Shown: positions 33,382 through 42,706, counted from the stretch's first letter. The stretch: 64,000 nt of DNA from Flavobacterium algicola (GCF_022399565.1 NZ_JAJTUT010000001.1:310001-374000); one strand, 5' to 3'. Numbers and translations: made by a program. The notes: a model not told the origin generated them from the sequence alone.

Positions 33382-35679
33382 TTAAAAGTTTAATTTATAC
33401 CCTAAAGATATTTGGTGAATAGAGATAAAGTTGTGTGCTGTGTAATCTGCGTATAACTTACCTCCAAGTACATTAAAAGTTGTGCCTAAAATTACGTTTG
33501 GACTAAAAGTACTTTCTCCTACTGCGTCATTATATCCTAAACCCAATCCTACATATGGCTCACCAATGATTCCTTGATTTACTGCAAATGGCATAGCTAC
33601 ATTGGCATTAATACCAAATCCTGTGTCTTTACCTGGAGCAATATATAAGTCTGGCATAAATCTAAAGTTTGAATTAGTAAAATTATAATTTCCTCTAATA
33701 CCTACGATCATAGACACATCCTCTGCAACAACTACACCTGTGAACAATGACATTCCTTCATTAACAACCAATCCAGTAACGACACCTTGCTTACTATTAT
33801 CAGAGGTAACTTTTGTGTTACCATCACTATCAGTTTGCACTGTAGTTGGAGCTTGTTGCAAAGTTTGAGGTAATGCAGGTGATTGTTGACCAGAAGAGAT
33901 TACAACTGTTTTATCTTGACTTTGGTTTTGTGTATCACCAAGGTTGTTGATTTTATCGCTATTGCGATCAACTTTGCTGTTAAGTTCATTCAACTTATCT
34001 AGAATTTTTTGAGAAGCATCATCTTGCACTGCAGGAGATAGGTTTTGTCTGTATGTTCCTGTATTAATCTCTAGCAATAATTTCTCTAGACGATCCATAC
34101 GTTGGTCTGTTGTTTGTACTTTGCGAGAATCTTCATCAACACCTTGAATTACTTTGTCAATCATACTCTCTAATTCTTTCGGCGTCATTTCAACTCTAGA
34201 CTCATTTACTCTTTTATCTTCGTTGTAAGATTTAGAATCTTTCATATCAGTTCTACGTTTCTCAACTTCGATTGATCTTTCAAGCTCTTTCTTCTCCTCA
34301 ATAATTTCTACCGCTTTTTGCGTATCATTATTTTTGTAAGCTTTTGCTAATTCAGATTCAAGATCATCTATTCGGTCTTCATAAACTTTCGTTTCAGCTT
34401 TAACTTTTTGATCAATTTCATTTTGTAAAATTTGATCCGTATCGTCTGCTTTCTTTCCTAATTGGAAACGTATTCCGGCTGTATACAATACGTGTTGCTT
34501 CAATTCGTCTGGAGATACAGTATTTTGTAAATCATCATCAGCACGGTCAGATGTAAACATGAAACTAGCATCACCAAATAATTCAACATTTCTACCTACT
34601 GGAATGTTCAATCCTGCACCACCTTTTGCAAAGTATCCAGAAGAAGCACCCGTTAAATTATCTTTACCAACATAACTATCATTTACATTTAAGTATCCTC
34701 CACCAACAGTTAGGTAAGGTACTAGACCACGAGAAACATTTAGCTTAGCAATAAAATCACCACCATACATAGCTACATCATCAAAATCAAATGATAACTG
34801 CTCATTATTTGTTGCTCTGTAGTAATACCCTCTAATACCTACATATTGATTCAAATCAAATCCAACTTTACCTCCTAAAAGATAAGTATCTCTTAAATTA
34901 GTATCATTATCGAAATTAATATAAGCACCAGCAGGTTCAAAAATTAATTTAAAGCCTCCTAATCCTCCTGAATATTTATTACGATAAGCTCTGTCTAGTG
35001 GGCTCAATTCTTCTGGAGCACGACCACCTAAATAAAGTTGTAAACCTGCTAAAGCAGACCAGTTAGACATTCTTGAATTATTATCACTTCCTAACAAGCC
35101 TTCAAATTCACTTTGATTTGGCCCATCTTGATATAAGATAGAATTGGGATTTAAATTAAAGACCGTATTTTTAACCTCTAAATTTAAAAATAATCTTGTC
35201 CCTAGTTTAATTTGAGTTCCTAAACCTAAGTTTACATAAGTCTGTTCCGACTTCAACTCTGTTTGCGGAGCATCGTCTGCATTAATGTCAACAGTTAATT
35301 TTTGTACACCGGCACCTAATGTAAAATAAGGTACAAATGTTCCACGTGTTGGAATATTTGCCTTTATCTCTCCACCAAAACGCTCAATATCTACAGAACG
35401 TGCATTAAAATTATTGACAAAATCATCTGTAAAAATGTCAAAATTACTAACTGTATTCTTCAAGTCAGCCGATTTTTCATAAAGTCCTCTAAGCTCTACA
35501 GACTCTCCAAATCCAAATCCTAGTCTTCCACCATACATAACACCATCTTCGATCGCTGCGTTTTTGTCAAACCAGTTGTAACTTGCAGTTGGCTGCAATG
35601 TAACCGTTACATCTTTCATCTGAGCATTTGCGTCAATTCCAAGATATGCCAACGCGCAAATAGTAATAATTTTCTTCAT
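33382..35679 (-). CDS. large outer-membrane beta-barrel protein, three barrel-like regions and a coiled coil
   Basis: A 765-residue exported protein; start MKKIITICALAYLGIDANAQ at ATG 35679 gives a clean signal peptide. Residues 20-210 read as a small outer-membrane barrel (VTVTLQPTASYNWFDKNAAIEDGVMYGGRLGFGFGESVELRGLYE...). Residues 235-405 repeat the same style (GFKLIFEPAGAYINFDNDTNLRDTYLLGGKVGFDLNQYVGIRGYYY). From about 410 to 610 is a charged coiled coil (EIDQKVKAETKVYEDRIDDLESELAKAYK). A third barrel-like segment ends in HQISLGYKLNF with terminal Phe. The two N-terminal barrels look like a tandem duplication. It is cotranscribed with the OmpA-domain gene. Confidence 0.8.
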   Translation of the reverse strand: MKKIITICALAYLGIDANAQMKDVTVTLQPTASYNWFDKNAAIEDGVMYGGRLGFGFGESVELRGLYEKSADLKNTVSNFDIFTDDFVNNFNARSVDIERFGGEIKANIPTRGTFVPYFTLGAGVQKLTVDINADDAPQTELKSEQTYVNLGLGTQIKLGTRLFLNLEVKNTVFNLNPNSILYQDGPNQSEFEGLLGSDNNSRMSNWSALAGLQLYLGGRAPEELSPLDRAYRNKYSGGLGGFKLIFEPAGAYINFDNDTNLRDTYLLGGKVGFDLNQYVGIRGYYYRATNNEQLSFDFDDVAMYGGDFIAKLNVSRGLVPYLTVGGGYLNVNDSYVGKDNLTGASSGYFAKGGAGLNIPVGRNVELFGDASFMFTSDRADDDLQNTVSPDELKQHVLYTAGIRFQLGKKADDTDQILQNEIDQKVKAETKVYEDRIDDLESELAKAYKNNDTQKAVEIIEEKKELERSIEVEKRRTDMKDSKSYNEDKRVNESRVEMTPKELESMIDKVIQGVDEDSRKVQTTDQRMDRLEKLLLEINTGTYRQNLSPAVQDDASQKILDKLNELNSKVDRNSDKINNLGDTQNQSQDKTVVISSGQQSPALPQTLQQAPTTVQTDSDGNTKVTSDNSKQGVVTGLVVNEGMSLFTGVVVAEDVSMIVGIRGNYNFTNSNFRFMPDLYIAPGKDTGFGINANVAMPFAVNQGIIGEPYVGLGLGYNDAVGESTFSPNVILGTTFNVLGGKLYADYTAHNFISIHQISLGYKLNF

Positions 35680-36084
35680 GTTGTTGAATTTAATTTTTAT
35701 TAAATATTTTTGTCTGTTTTTTATTATAGAAAAAATCATGTTCATTTATCAAAATGCTACCTATTAGTATGATTTTAGAGTGGTAAAATCTTGACATCAA
35801 TTGTTAATGTTTTCTATAAATAAATTGTTCTACAAAAATAAGCTACAAGGGATTGTTGCATCTTACATAATTACTTTTGAATCTTACATAAGTTTAATGT
35901 GTGCTTGACAAATGCTTAATTCCAGGTTATTAAAAGTGAACTAAACCTTAATTATTCTAAAATAATAACATAATATTTAAAAAGTATCCAAATGGGGATT
36001 GTATAATATATTTGAATAATTACACAACAAATTTGCGATTTAAGAGTTTTACCTTGCATCGAAATTAACTTCAAATTTAAATTT
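35680..36084. other. intergenic region between divergent envelope genes
   Basis: About 400 nt, AT-rich. TATATTTG (36007-36014, plus strand) fits a -7 box for the barrel gene at 36085. A second possible site is TACCTTGC near 36050, with TTTG 17 nt upstream. No clear promoter for the minus-strand operon and no ORF is visible. Confidence 0.45.
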
Positions 36085-36651
36085 ATGAAAAAGACAATTC
36101 TATTCGCTGCATTATTACTTGGTACAACAATGATCTCTCAGGCACAATCGATTCGATTTGGTGTAAAAGGGGGTATCAACTATGCCAACCAAAACGGAAC
36201 AGATATTACTTTAAATTCTGATAATTATGATACAGAAGAAGCAATAACAAGCTATCACGCTGGTTTAGTTGCTGAAGTTAAATTATTTGAAAACTTTGCT
36301 ATTCAGCCTGAGCTTTTATACTCTACACAGGGAGCAACGTATAAAAACGCTACAGAAGAATTTAAAAATGAATTGGGATATATTTCGATTCCTGTTCTTG
36401 CAAAAATTTATTTAAATAACAGCCTTTCATTAGAAGTTGGTCCTCAAGCGTCGTTCCTATTAAGCGAGAGAAACAAATTTGACTACAAAGAATCTGAAAC
36501 TTTTGAATTTGCTGGTGTAGTTGGTTTAGGATTAAACGTAACAAACAATTTATTTTTACAAGCTAGATACGGTCTAGGACTTACAGAAGCGAGTAAAGAT
36601 GCACAAACAAAAAATTCAACATTTCAAATTTCTGCTGGAATTCTTTTCTAA
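36085..36651 (+). CDS. porin-family outer-membrane beta-barrel protein
   Basis: A 188-residue exported barrel. Signal peptide MKKTILFAALLLGTTMISQAQ, cut after SQA. The mature sequence IRFGVKGGINYANQNG, SYHAGLVAEVKLFENFAIQPELLYSTQGA, GYISIPVLAKIYLNNSLSLEVGPQASFLL and AGVVGLGLNVTNNLFLQARYGLGLTE is the PF13568 porin-like family, and it ends ISAGILF with terminal Phe. Single gene with a hairpin behind it; no specific function can be assigned. Confidence 0.9.
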   Translation: MKKTILFAALLLGTTMISQAQSIRFGVKGGINYANQNGTDITLNSDNYDTEEAITSYHAGLVAEVKLFENFAIQPELLYSTQGATYKNATEEFKNELGYISIPVLAKIYLNNSLSLEVGPQASFLLSERNKFDYKESETFEFAGVVGLGLNVTNNLFLQARYGLGLTEASKDAQTKNSTFQISAGILF

Positions 36652-36674
36652 GAAAATCCCAGACAAAATAATAC

Positions 36675-36707
36675 AAAACCGTTCTTTAATTGGAACGGTT
36701 TTTTTAT
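36675..36707 (+). terminator. terminator after porin-family gene
   Basis: AAAACCGTTC / GAACGGTTTT with an 8-nt loop, followed by TTTTT. The aroQ ATG is only 20 nt further. Confidence 0.85.
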
Positions 36708-36726
36708 TTTTACAAAAATATCAAAT

Positions 36727-37140
36727 ATGAAAATTTGCATTATTAACGGGCCTAACTTAAACCTGCTAGGCAAAAGAGAACCAGAAATATATGGTAGCCT
36801 TACCTTTGAAGAATATTTTACTAGCTTACAAATTAAATACCCCAACGTAAGTTTTGTGTATTACCAAAGTAATATTGAAGGCGAATTAATAGACAAAATT
36901 CAAGAGTTTGGTTTTACATACGATGGCATTATCTTGAATGCAGGAGCCTATACACATACCTCAATCGGAATTGGAGATGCTGTAAAAGGAATTACTACTC
37001 CAGTCATTGAAGTACATATTTCTAACACTTTTTCTAGAGAAAGCTTTCGCCATCAATCCTATATTTCCGGAAATGCAAAAGGAGTAGTTTTAGGATTTGG
37101 ATTAAAAAGTTATGATTTAGCCATCCAATCTTTTTTATAA
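36727..37140 (+). CDS. aroQ: 3-dehydroquinate dehydratase type II
   Basis: A 137-residue type II dehydroquinase, the third step of the shikimate pathway. NGPNLNLLGKREPEIYG at the start carries the catalytic loop with the Arg and Tyr. NAGAYTHTSIGIGDAV binds substrate, and VIEVHISNTFSRESFRHQSYIS holds the His. Length fits the dodecameric type II enzymes. Its start lies directly after the previous gene's terminator, so it needs its own promoter, which must overlap the hairpin. Confidence 0.96.
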   Translation: MKICIINGPNLNLLGKREPEIYGSLTFEEYFTSLQIKYPNVSFVYYQSNIEGELIDKIQEFGFTYDGIILNAGAYTHTSIGIGDAVKGITTPVIEVHISNTFSRESFRHQSYISGNAKGVVLGFGLKSYDLAIQSFL

Positions 37141-37158
37141 GAAATAGCATAGTAGCAG

Positions 37159-37193
37159 AACGAGTTTGAATCCATTTTCTAGCTCGTTTTTTT
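37159..37193 (+). terminator. probable terminator after aroQ
   Basis: AACGAG (37159-37164) / CTCGTT (37183-37188) followed by a T-run; the loop is 18 nt, so this is a weaker call. Confidence 0.5.
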
Positions 37194-37200
37194 GTACCTC

Positions 37201-37330
37201 ATCCTGCTATCCGTTTTAGCCCTTTTTCAAAAGTATTTTTTACTAGGTCATTATAGGAGCTTCCGTTGGTCGCTCTATACTTCCCGTAAAAATAAACTTT
37301 TTCAGTCGGGGCTATCACTTCTATCAGGGG
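37201..37330 (+). repeat. flavobacterial-type intergenic repeat, copy A
   Basis: The stretch holds CCTGCTATCCG, a hairpin-like TATAGGAGC...GCTCTATA (37253-37278) and, near the end, CGGGGCTATCACTTCTATC. Sequences of this style (TATAGGAGCTTCCxTTGGTCGC) recur between genes in Flavobacterium genomes, as far as I remember. Copy B at 39127-39238, read on the minus strand, shares the GGATGCCGCTTCCATCC-like end. The 296-nt gap after aroQ is explained mainly by this element and the terminator. Confidence 0.5.
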
Positions 37331-37436
37331 TATTAAATTGAGATAACACTACTTATTATTACAGCATTATCAGTATTTATTTCAGTTTAATTAAAATCTT
37401 TATCCTACAGACACCTCCAATAATCTTCATTACGAT

Positions 37437-39002
37437 ATGCCGTTTATAAATAAAATAGTAGCAAGCGTTTTTATTATATTATTCTTTGTTCAATGCAATT
37501 CGGTCAAGAGGTATAACGAACACTTGCAAGAACTCGTTACTGTTCAACAATTGCATTCAGATATTGACTACACCTATAAGAAGCTCCAACAATTACATCC
37601 TAATTTGTACGGATATGTTGATAAGAAAACTTTGGATTTCAAATTTGACAGTCTTAAAAAGACAATCACCATACCTTTAAAACCAGTTGATTTTTACAAA
37701 AAATTAAGCCCTATAGTTGCTAGCGTTCATCAAGGACATACGCAATTATACGGCCCCACTGTTGCATTTACAAAAAAAGAGACGAAAGAGCTACTAAAGA
37801 AAGGCCGAGGACCACTTTCTCAATTTGAATTTGACTACATTGATAATAAGTTGTACGTAACTAAAAACAAATCATCAAACAAATCCGTATTAGCTGGAAC
37901 GGAAGTGCTCGCTATAAATGATATAAATCCAAGTGATTTAATTGCACAGTACACTAATTATTATAGTTCTGACGGGTACAATACAACTTTTAAAAAATTA
38001 CAAGCAGCCAAACGGTTCCCGGGTTTTTTCACGATAGAAAATGGTATAAAAGATAGTTTAGAATATCAATTTAAATACAAAGATTCTATCTATTCTACAA
38101 TTATAAGGAGAGCCGAAGCAGATACTACGAAGAAAGAGAAAACTAAAATTGTAAAAACTGAAAATCAAAAAGAAAATTTAAAAATTTTTAAGAAGAAGAA
38201 AAAAACAAATGGTTATAATGAAGAGGATAAAAATTTCAATCGCAATTTAGATTTTATGCAGCAAGATAGTAGTGTTGCTCTCATGAAAATTAGAAAATTT
38301 ACAAATGGAAACTACAAACGGTTCTATAAACAAAGTTTTAAATCGCTTCAAGATCATAAAACAAAAACTTTAATTCTTGACTTACGTAACAACGGCGGCG
38401 GAAGGCTTAGCGAAATCACCTATCTCTATACTTACTTGTCCAAAACTAATTTTAGGTTCTTACAAAAAACAGAGGTAGTCTCTAGCAAAAGTTTGCTTAA
38501 AGGAGCTTACTGGAATGGAGGATCTATTCCAGTAAAAATTCTGAAAACAATCTTTGCTCCTTTTGCTTATACCTATTTATTACTCACAGTACACAAAGAC
38601 GATAAAGGAAAAAATTATTACACAACCGAGACAAGACAACGCAGTTTAAAAAATAATGTGTTCAAAGGCGATATTTATGTACTTATCAACGGCGGTAGCT
38701 TTTCGGCATCAAGTCTTTTATCGTCAAATTTGAAGGGATCAAATAGAGCAACATTTGTAGGTGAGGAAACTGGCGGTGCTTACAATGGTACGGTAGCTGG
38801 TTTTATGCCCGTATATCGATTACCCAATTCGCATTTAAAAATTAGAATAGGTATTATGAATATGAAGCCTTATTATTTGACAACCATTGATGGATACGGT
38901 ATTTTCCCTGATCAAGAAATTGATCCTACTTTAGAAGACCTACTTACTGGCAGAGATCCTGAGTTAGAGTGGATTTTGGAAGATACTAAAAACGACAATT
39001 AG
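37437..39002 (+). CDS. S41 family peptidase lipoprotein
   Basis: A 521-residue exported protein. The signal MPFINKIVASVFIILFFVQC has a lipobox-like FVQC with Cys20, so it is probably a lipoprotein. The catalytic S41 (tail-specific protease) part is from about 270 on: LILDLRNNGGGRLSEITYLYTYL, then YVLINGGSFSASSLLSSNLKG, where the Ser in GGSFSAS is the likely nucleophile, and VGEETGGAYNGTVAGF. No PDZ motif is obvious. Members cleave peptides or protein tails in the periplasm; the target is unknown. It is flanked by two repeat copies of opposite orientation. Confidence 0.85.
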   Translation: MPFINKIVASVFIILFFVQCNSVKRYNEHLQELVTVQQLHSDIDYTYKKLQQLHPNLYGYVDKKTLDFKFDSLKKTITIPLKPVDFYKKLSPIVASVHQGHTQLYGPTVAFTKKETKELLKKGRGPLSQFEFDYIDNKLYVTKNKSSNKSVLAGTEVLAINDINPSDLIAQYTNYYSSDGYNTTFKKLQAAKRFPGFFTIENGIKDSLEYQFKYKDSIYSTIIRRAEADTTKKEKTKIVKTENQKENLKIFKKKKKTNGYNEEDKNFNRNLDFMQQDSSVALMKIRKFTNGNYKRFYKQSFKSLQDHKTKTLILDLRNNGGGRLSEITYLYTYLSKTNFRFLQKTEVVSSKSLLKGAYWNGGSIPVKILKTIFAPFAYTYLLLTVHKDDKGKNYYTTETRQRSLKNNVFKGDIYVLINGGSFSASSLLSSNLKGSNRATFVGEETGGAYNGTVAGFMPVYRLPNSHLKIRIGIMNMKPYYLTTIDGYGIFPDQEIDPTLEDLLTGRDPELEWILEDTKNDN

Positions 39003-39126
39003 CACCTTATCAAAACTTGTATACATTGTAGAATTTAATTTATTTTGCAGAAATATGCAGTCATTACATCTATACTTTTAAGAACTAGTTCCCCTAGAAT
39101 AGTAAAGTAGTCTATAATGCTTTTTG

Positions 39127-39238
39127 TTGCGTAAAGGATGGAAGCGGCATCCTTTTTTGAGGCTTTTTCTGCCGAAAAAAAGATACAGCGTACAGCCTGA
39201 CCCGCTCTCAAGACATCGGCATTTAGCGGGTTACGCCC
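39127..39238 (-). repeat. flavobacterial-type intergenic repeat, copy B
   Basis: Runs from TTGCGTAAAGGATGG to GGTTACGCCC. It holds a small hairpin GGATG-gaagcgg-CATCC and a larger stem ACCCGCT...AGCGGGT. The general sequence (AAAGGATGCCGCTTCCATCC on the minus strand, with an AGCGGGT/ACCCGCT stem) is the kind of element I know to recur between flavobacterial genes. It is oriented opposite to copy A. Confidence 0.5.
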
Positions 39239-39255
39239 AAAATAATTTGGCACTA

Positions 39256-40122
39256 TTAATCTGGTTCAATATGAATCAAGATACTTCCAAGCTTTGGAAT
39301 TTTTAATTTTAAATGGTCTTGCAATTTATGTGCTAGCTCATGCCCTTCTCTTACGGTAATTTCTGAGTTTACTCTTGCATGCAGATCCACATGATACACC
39401 ATTCCTGCCTTGCGTATGAAGCATTTTTCGGTTCCCATAATGCCATCCACATCCTTAGCAATATCTCTAATTTCGATTACCAAATCATCATAAAAATGTT
39501 CATCCATAATCTCTCCTAGTGCAGGTCTAAAGATCATGTAACTATTATAAACTATGAATCCTGAGGCAAGCAATGCCGCCCAATCATCTGCCGCTTCATA
39601 ACCTTTACCTAAAATTACAGCAATTGAAATTCCGATAAATGCTGCTATCGATGTGATAGCATCGCTACGGTGGTGCCAAGCATCTGCCTTTAATGACGAA
39701 CTATTTATTTGTATGGCCTTTTTCATGACCAATCGAAAAGAATATTCTTTCCAGATGATGATGATTCCCAAAACAATTAAAGTCCACGGTTTTGGTAATT
39801 GGTGTGGCGTATTAATATTGATAATGCTCTCATATGCAATTACGACCGCAGATGCAATAAGAAAACCGACTACCAAGAAAGTAATTAATGGTTCTGCTCT
39901 CCCGTGTCCATAAGGATGGTTGTCATCTGCTGGTCTACTAGCATATTTGATCCCTAGCAAAACTAAAAAAGATGCAAAAATATCTGTGGTAGATTCTATA
40001 GCATCTGCAATTAGGGCATAGGAATTTCCGAAAACACCTGCCAGTCCCTTGAGGATAGACAATATTGTATTTCCTATAATACTGAAGTAAGTAGCTTGTA
40101 TGGCTTGGGTTTGGTTTGACAT
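39256..40122 (-). CDS. cation diffusion facilitator (CDF) transporter
   Basis: A 288-residue metal/H+ antiporter of the CDF family, exporting Zn2+, Fe2+ or similar ions. The six-helix region has the metal-site patterns SYALIADAIESTTDIFAS (D-x(3)-D on helix 2) and LKADAWHHRSDAITS (H-x(3)-D on helix 5), joined by the NHPYGHGRAEPLITF loop. The C-terminal cytoplasmic domain (about 205-288) has VHLDLHARV-like strands and ends ILIHIEPD. All four site residues (D/D/H/D) are in place, suggesting zinc or a similar divalent ion. Downstream of murA on the same strand but separated by its terminator. Confidence 0.93.
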   Translation of the reverse strand: MSNQTQAIQATYFSIIGNTILSILKGLAGVFGNSYALIADAIESTTDIFASFLVLLGIKYASRPADDNHPYGHGRAEPLITFLVVGFLIASAVVIAYESIININTPHQLPKPWTLIVLGIIIIWKEYSFRLVMKKAIQINSSSLKADAWHHRSDAITSIAAFIGISIAVILGKGYEAADDWAALLASGFIVYNSYMIFRPALGEIMDEHFYDDLVIEIRDIAKDVDGIMGTEKCFIRKAGMVYHVDLHARVNSEITVREGHELAHKLQDHLKLKIPKLGSILIHIEPD

Positions 40123-40137
40123 CTATATTCAAAAAAA

Positions 40138-40186
40138 AATCGTTTAAATAACCTCTTTGAAATTCATAAAGATTATTTAAACGATT
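40138..40186 (-). terminator. terminator after murA
   Basis: AATCGTTTAAATAA (40138-40151) / TTATTTAAACGATT (40173-40186), 14-bp perfect stem with a poly-T on the minus strand. Confidence 0.8.
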
Positions 40187-40205
40187 GTATACTCTATTAA
40201 TTTTA

Positions 40206-41519
40206 TTATTCTTCTCTAATAATGTTTGCTCCAATGGCTCTCAATCTTTCGTCTATATTTTCATATCCACGATCGATTTGTTCGATATTTTGAATTGTAC
40301 TAGTTCCTTTTGCAGAAAGTGCAGCAATTAATAAAGAGATTCCAGCTCTAATATCTGGCGACGACATTGTTGTTGCCTTAAGAGTAGATTTGAAGTCATG
40401 TCCCATAACCACTGCTCTATGCGGATCACACAACATAATTTTTGCCCCCATATCAATTAGTTTGTCGACAAAGAAAAGACGGCTTTCAAACATTTTTTGG
40501 TGTATCAAAACATCTCCTTTGGCTTGTGTTGCAACAACGAGAATGATACTCAATAAATCGGGTGTAAATCCTGGCCATGGTGCATCTGCAATGGTAAGAA
40601 TAGAACCGTCAATATCTGTTTTTACTTCATACCCATCTACATGCGACGGAATGTAAATATCATCTCCTCTACGCTCGATAGTAATTCCTAATTTTCTAAA
40701 GGTGTTCGGAATTAAACCTAAATTATCCCAGCTTACATTTTTGATGGTAATTTCGCTTCTTGTCATGGCAGCAAGTCCAATCCAAGAACCAATTTCGATC
40801 ATATCTGGTAAAATTCTGTGGGTACATCCTCCCAAACTTTCGACACCTTCGATAGTCAATAAGTTTGAACCTACTCCAGTAATCTTCGCTCCCATTGAGT
40901 TCAACATTTTACAAAGCTGCTGCAAGTAAGGCTCACAAGCTGCATTATAAATTGTTGTTTTCCCTTTTGCTAGAACACCAGCCATTACAATATTTGCAGT
41001 TCCTGTTACCGATGCTTCGTCTAATAACATATCTGTTCCTACCAAACCATCTGTAGCCTCTACACCATAAAAATGATCTTCTCTATTGTAACGGAATTTT
41101 GCTCCTAGGTTGATAAAACCTTCAAAGTGTGTATCCAATCTTCTTCTACCAATTTTATCTCCTCCTGGTTTAGGAATATAACCTTTACCAAAACGAGCCA
41201 ATAATGGTCCAACAATCATAATCGAACCTCTTAACGCTCCACCTTCTTTTTTGAAAGCTTCCGTTTCTAGGTAACCAACATTTACTTCATCAGCTTGAAA
41301 ATCATAAGAACCATGACCATTCTTGTGAATTTTAACTCCTAAATTCCCTAAGAGTTTTATCAATTTATTGATATCAATAATATCAGGAATATTGTTTATC
41401 GTTACTTTTTCTGAAGTTAACAAAACAGCACATAATATTTGCAATGCTTCATTTTTTGCTCCTTGTGGCGTAATTTCACCTTTTAGACGAATGCCTCCTT
41501 CAATTTTGAATACTCCCAT
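40206..41519 (-). CDS. murA: UDP-N-acetylglucosamine 1-carboxyvinyltransferase MurA
   Basis: A 437-residue enolpyruvyl transferase, the first committed step of peptidoglycan synthesis. The start MGVFKIEGGIRLKGEITPQGAKNEALQILCA matches the MurA substrate-binding LxGxxxxxGAKNAAL. The segment GGDKIGRRRLDTHFEGFINLGA is the family's GG-x-x-I-G-x-R-P-x-D-x-H motif, with R in place of P. DPHRAVVMGHDFKSTLKATTMSSPDIRAG carries the second conserved loop. The loop that normally holds the fosfomycin-target Cys (about 120) reads KGYIPKPGGDKIG with no Cys there; it may be naturally insensitive. DUF4290 is directly upstream. Confidence 0.95.
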   Translation of the reverse strand: MGVFKIEGGIRLKGEITPQGAKNEALQILCAVLLTSEKVTINNIPDIIDINKLIKLLGNLGVKIHKNGHGSYDFQADEVNVGYLETEAFKKEGGALRGSIMIVGPLLARFGKGYIPKPGGDKIGRRRLDTHFEGFINLGAKFRYNREDHFYGVEATDGLVGTDMLLDEASVTGTANIVMAGVLAKGKTTIYNAACEPYLQQLCKMLNSMGAKITGVGSNLLTIEGVESLGGCTHRILPDMIEIGSWIGLAAMTRSEITIKNVSWDNLGLIPNTFRKLGITIERRGDDIYIPSHVDGYEVKTDIDGSILTIADAPWPGFTPDLLSIILVVATQAKGDVLIHQKMFESRLFFVDKLIDMGAKIMLCDPHRAVVMGHDFKSTLKATTMSSPDIRAGISLLIAALSAKGTSTIQNIEQIDRGYENIDERLRAIGANIIREE

Positions 41520-41590
41520 TGTAGTATGAGTTAAATTTATTGTTTTGTTTTTAGTTCTATTATCACATCAAAAATGACAAGATCACGCTC

Positions 41591-42313
41591 TTATTTTTGA
41601 TTATTGTTGTTGTTTTTGGTATAGCTCTTTTTTATATTTTGATTCTTTTTATTTACTTGAATCTTTGGAGCTGTACTTGTACTTATTTTATTTGAAATCC
41701 TCTTGTTGGTACGCAACAAATCTGTTGTATTAATCAACTCTTCATCACTTTGCGTCAAGTTTAATTTACCATCGGATAACTCATATAAATGTTCAAAAAT
41801 TACATCGTCTTTTACGGTGTCTTTGTTCCAACTCAAATACGATTTCTTCATGTGATTGGCAATTACCTTTACTAAGGCACTTTTCATATCACCGTCTTCC
41901 CATTTATTGGCTACATCAATCATGTATTTGATATTATTACCATAATACCTGTACTTTGGGTAGTTTTGAGGATATTCTAAAATATCGGGTCTCAATTGCA
42001 AAACCTCTCTAGAAGGTATTGGATATGGTGATTCTACATCCAATTTAAAATCGGACATAATAAACAATTGATCCCATAATTTATGCTGAAAATCCAATAC
42101 ATCACGTAAATGAGGATTTAGAGTTCCCATTACTTGAATTATATATTTTGCTGCTTTATTGCGCTCCTCCACATCTTCTATAGCCGTTGCTTGGTCTATT
42201 AATTTTTGTAGATGACGACCATATTCTGGAATGATCAAATGCGTTCTCTCTGCATTGTACTCTAAATGGTACACTACATCATTAGCATTCTCTTTTTGGT
42301 ATTTTGAATTCAT
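41591..42313 (-). CDS. DUF4290 family protein
   Basis: A 240-residue cytoplasmic protein: YHLEYNAERTHLIIPEYGRHLQKLIDQA, YIIQVMGTLNPHLRDVLDFQHKLWDQLFIMSDF and YPKYRYYGNNIKYMIDVA match DUF4290, a Bacteroidota family of unknown function that regularly precedes murA. The last 50 residues are Lys/Asn-rich and unstructured, ending in an N-run. It lies 71 nt upstream of murA on the same strand, so cotranscription is likely and a link to cell-wall control is plausible but unproven. Confidence 0.85.
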   Translation of the reverse strand: MNSKYQKENANDVVYHLEYNAERTHLIIPEYGRHLQKLIDQATAIEDVEERNKAAKYIIQVMGTLNPHLRDVLDFQHKLWDQLFIMSDFKLDVESPYPIPSREVLQLRPDILEYPQNYPKYRYYGNNIKYMIDVANKWEDGDMKSALVKVIANHMKKSYLSWNKDTVKDDVIFEHLYELSDGKLNLTQSDEELINTTDLLRTNKRISNKISTSTAPKIQVNKKNQNIKKSYTKNNNNNQK

Positions 42314-42401
42314 AAGTGAATTGTATTTTGAATCTAAGCGCGAGCTTTAATTGGTATAATCAGATAATTTTGTAGCGCAACCCAATATGTTATTTCGCAA
42401 T

Positions 42402-42686
42402 TTACAGTGAAATAATCCCCTCAATTGTAGATAATTCGATGTATTTTTCAATGATTTCTTGAGGGTTCTTCATTTGTACATCTACAGAAACGCTAGTAAA
42501 TTTAGCTGTTTTCGATTGTTTCGTTTTGATTACTGCTCCCATACAGTCAAATGCATCTTCAATTTGTTTGATTTTGCTAGCATCTGTAGGAACGATAAAT
42601 TTGAATAAGTATAAGTCAGGCCAAGAATTACTTCTTTCTAGCTCTGCTTTTAATCTTTCATAGAATTCTTCCGTGTTATTATCCAT
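42402..42686 (-). CDS. DUF493 (YbeD-like) family protein
   Basis: A 94-residue protein with the ACT-like YbeD fold: YLFKFIVPTDASKIKQIEDAFDC and TKQSKTAKFTSVSVDVQMKNPQEIIEKYIELSTIEGIISL. The ...VSVxVxxxxxxEIIxxYxxLxxIxGI... ending is characteristic of DUF493. Function unknown; the fold suggests small-ligand sensing. It begins the minus-strand group with DUF4290 and murA, 88 nt upstream of DUF4290. Confidence 0.85.
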   Translation of the reverse strand: MDNNTEEFYERLKAELERSNSWPDLYLFKFIVPTDASKIKQIEDAFDCMGAVIKTKQSKTAKFTSVSVDVQMKNPQEIIEKYIELSTIEGIISL

Positions 42687-42706
42687 CCTCGTTTTATAAA
42701 TAAAAG

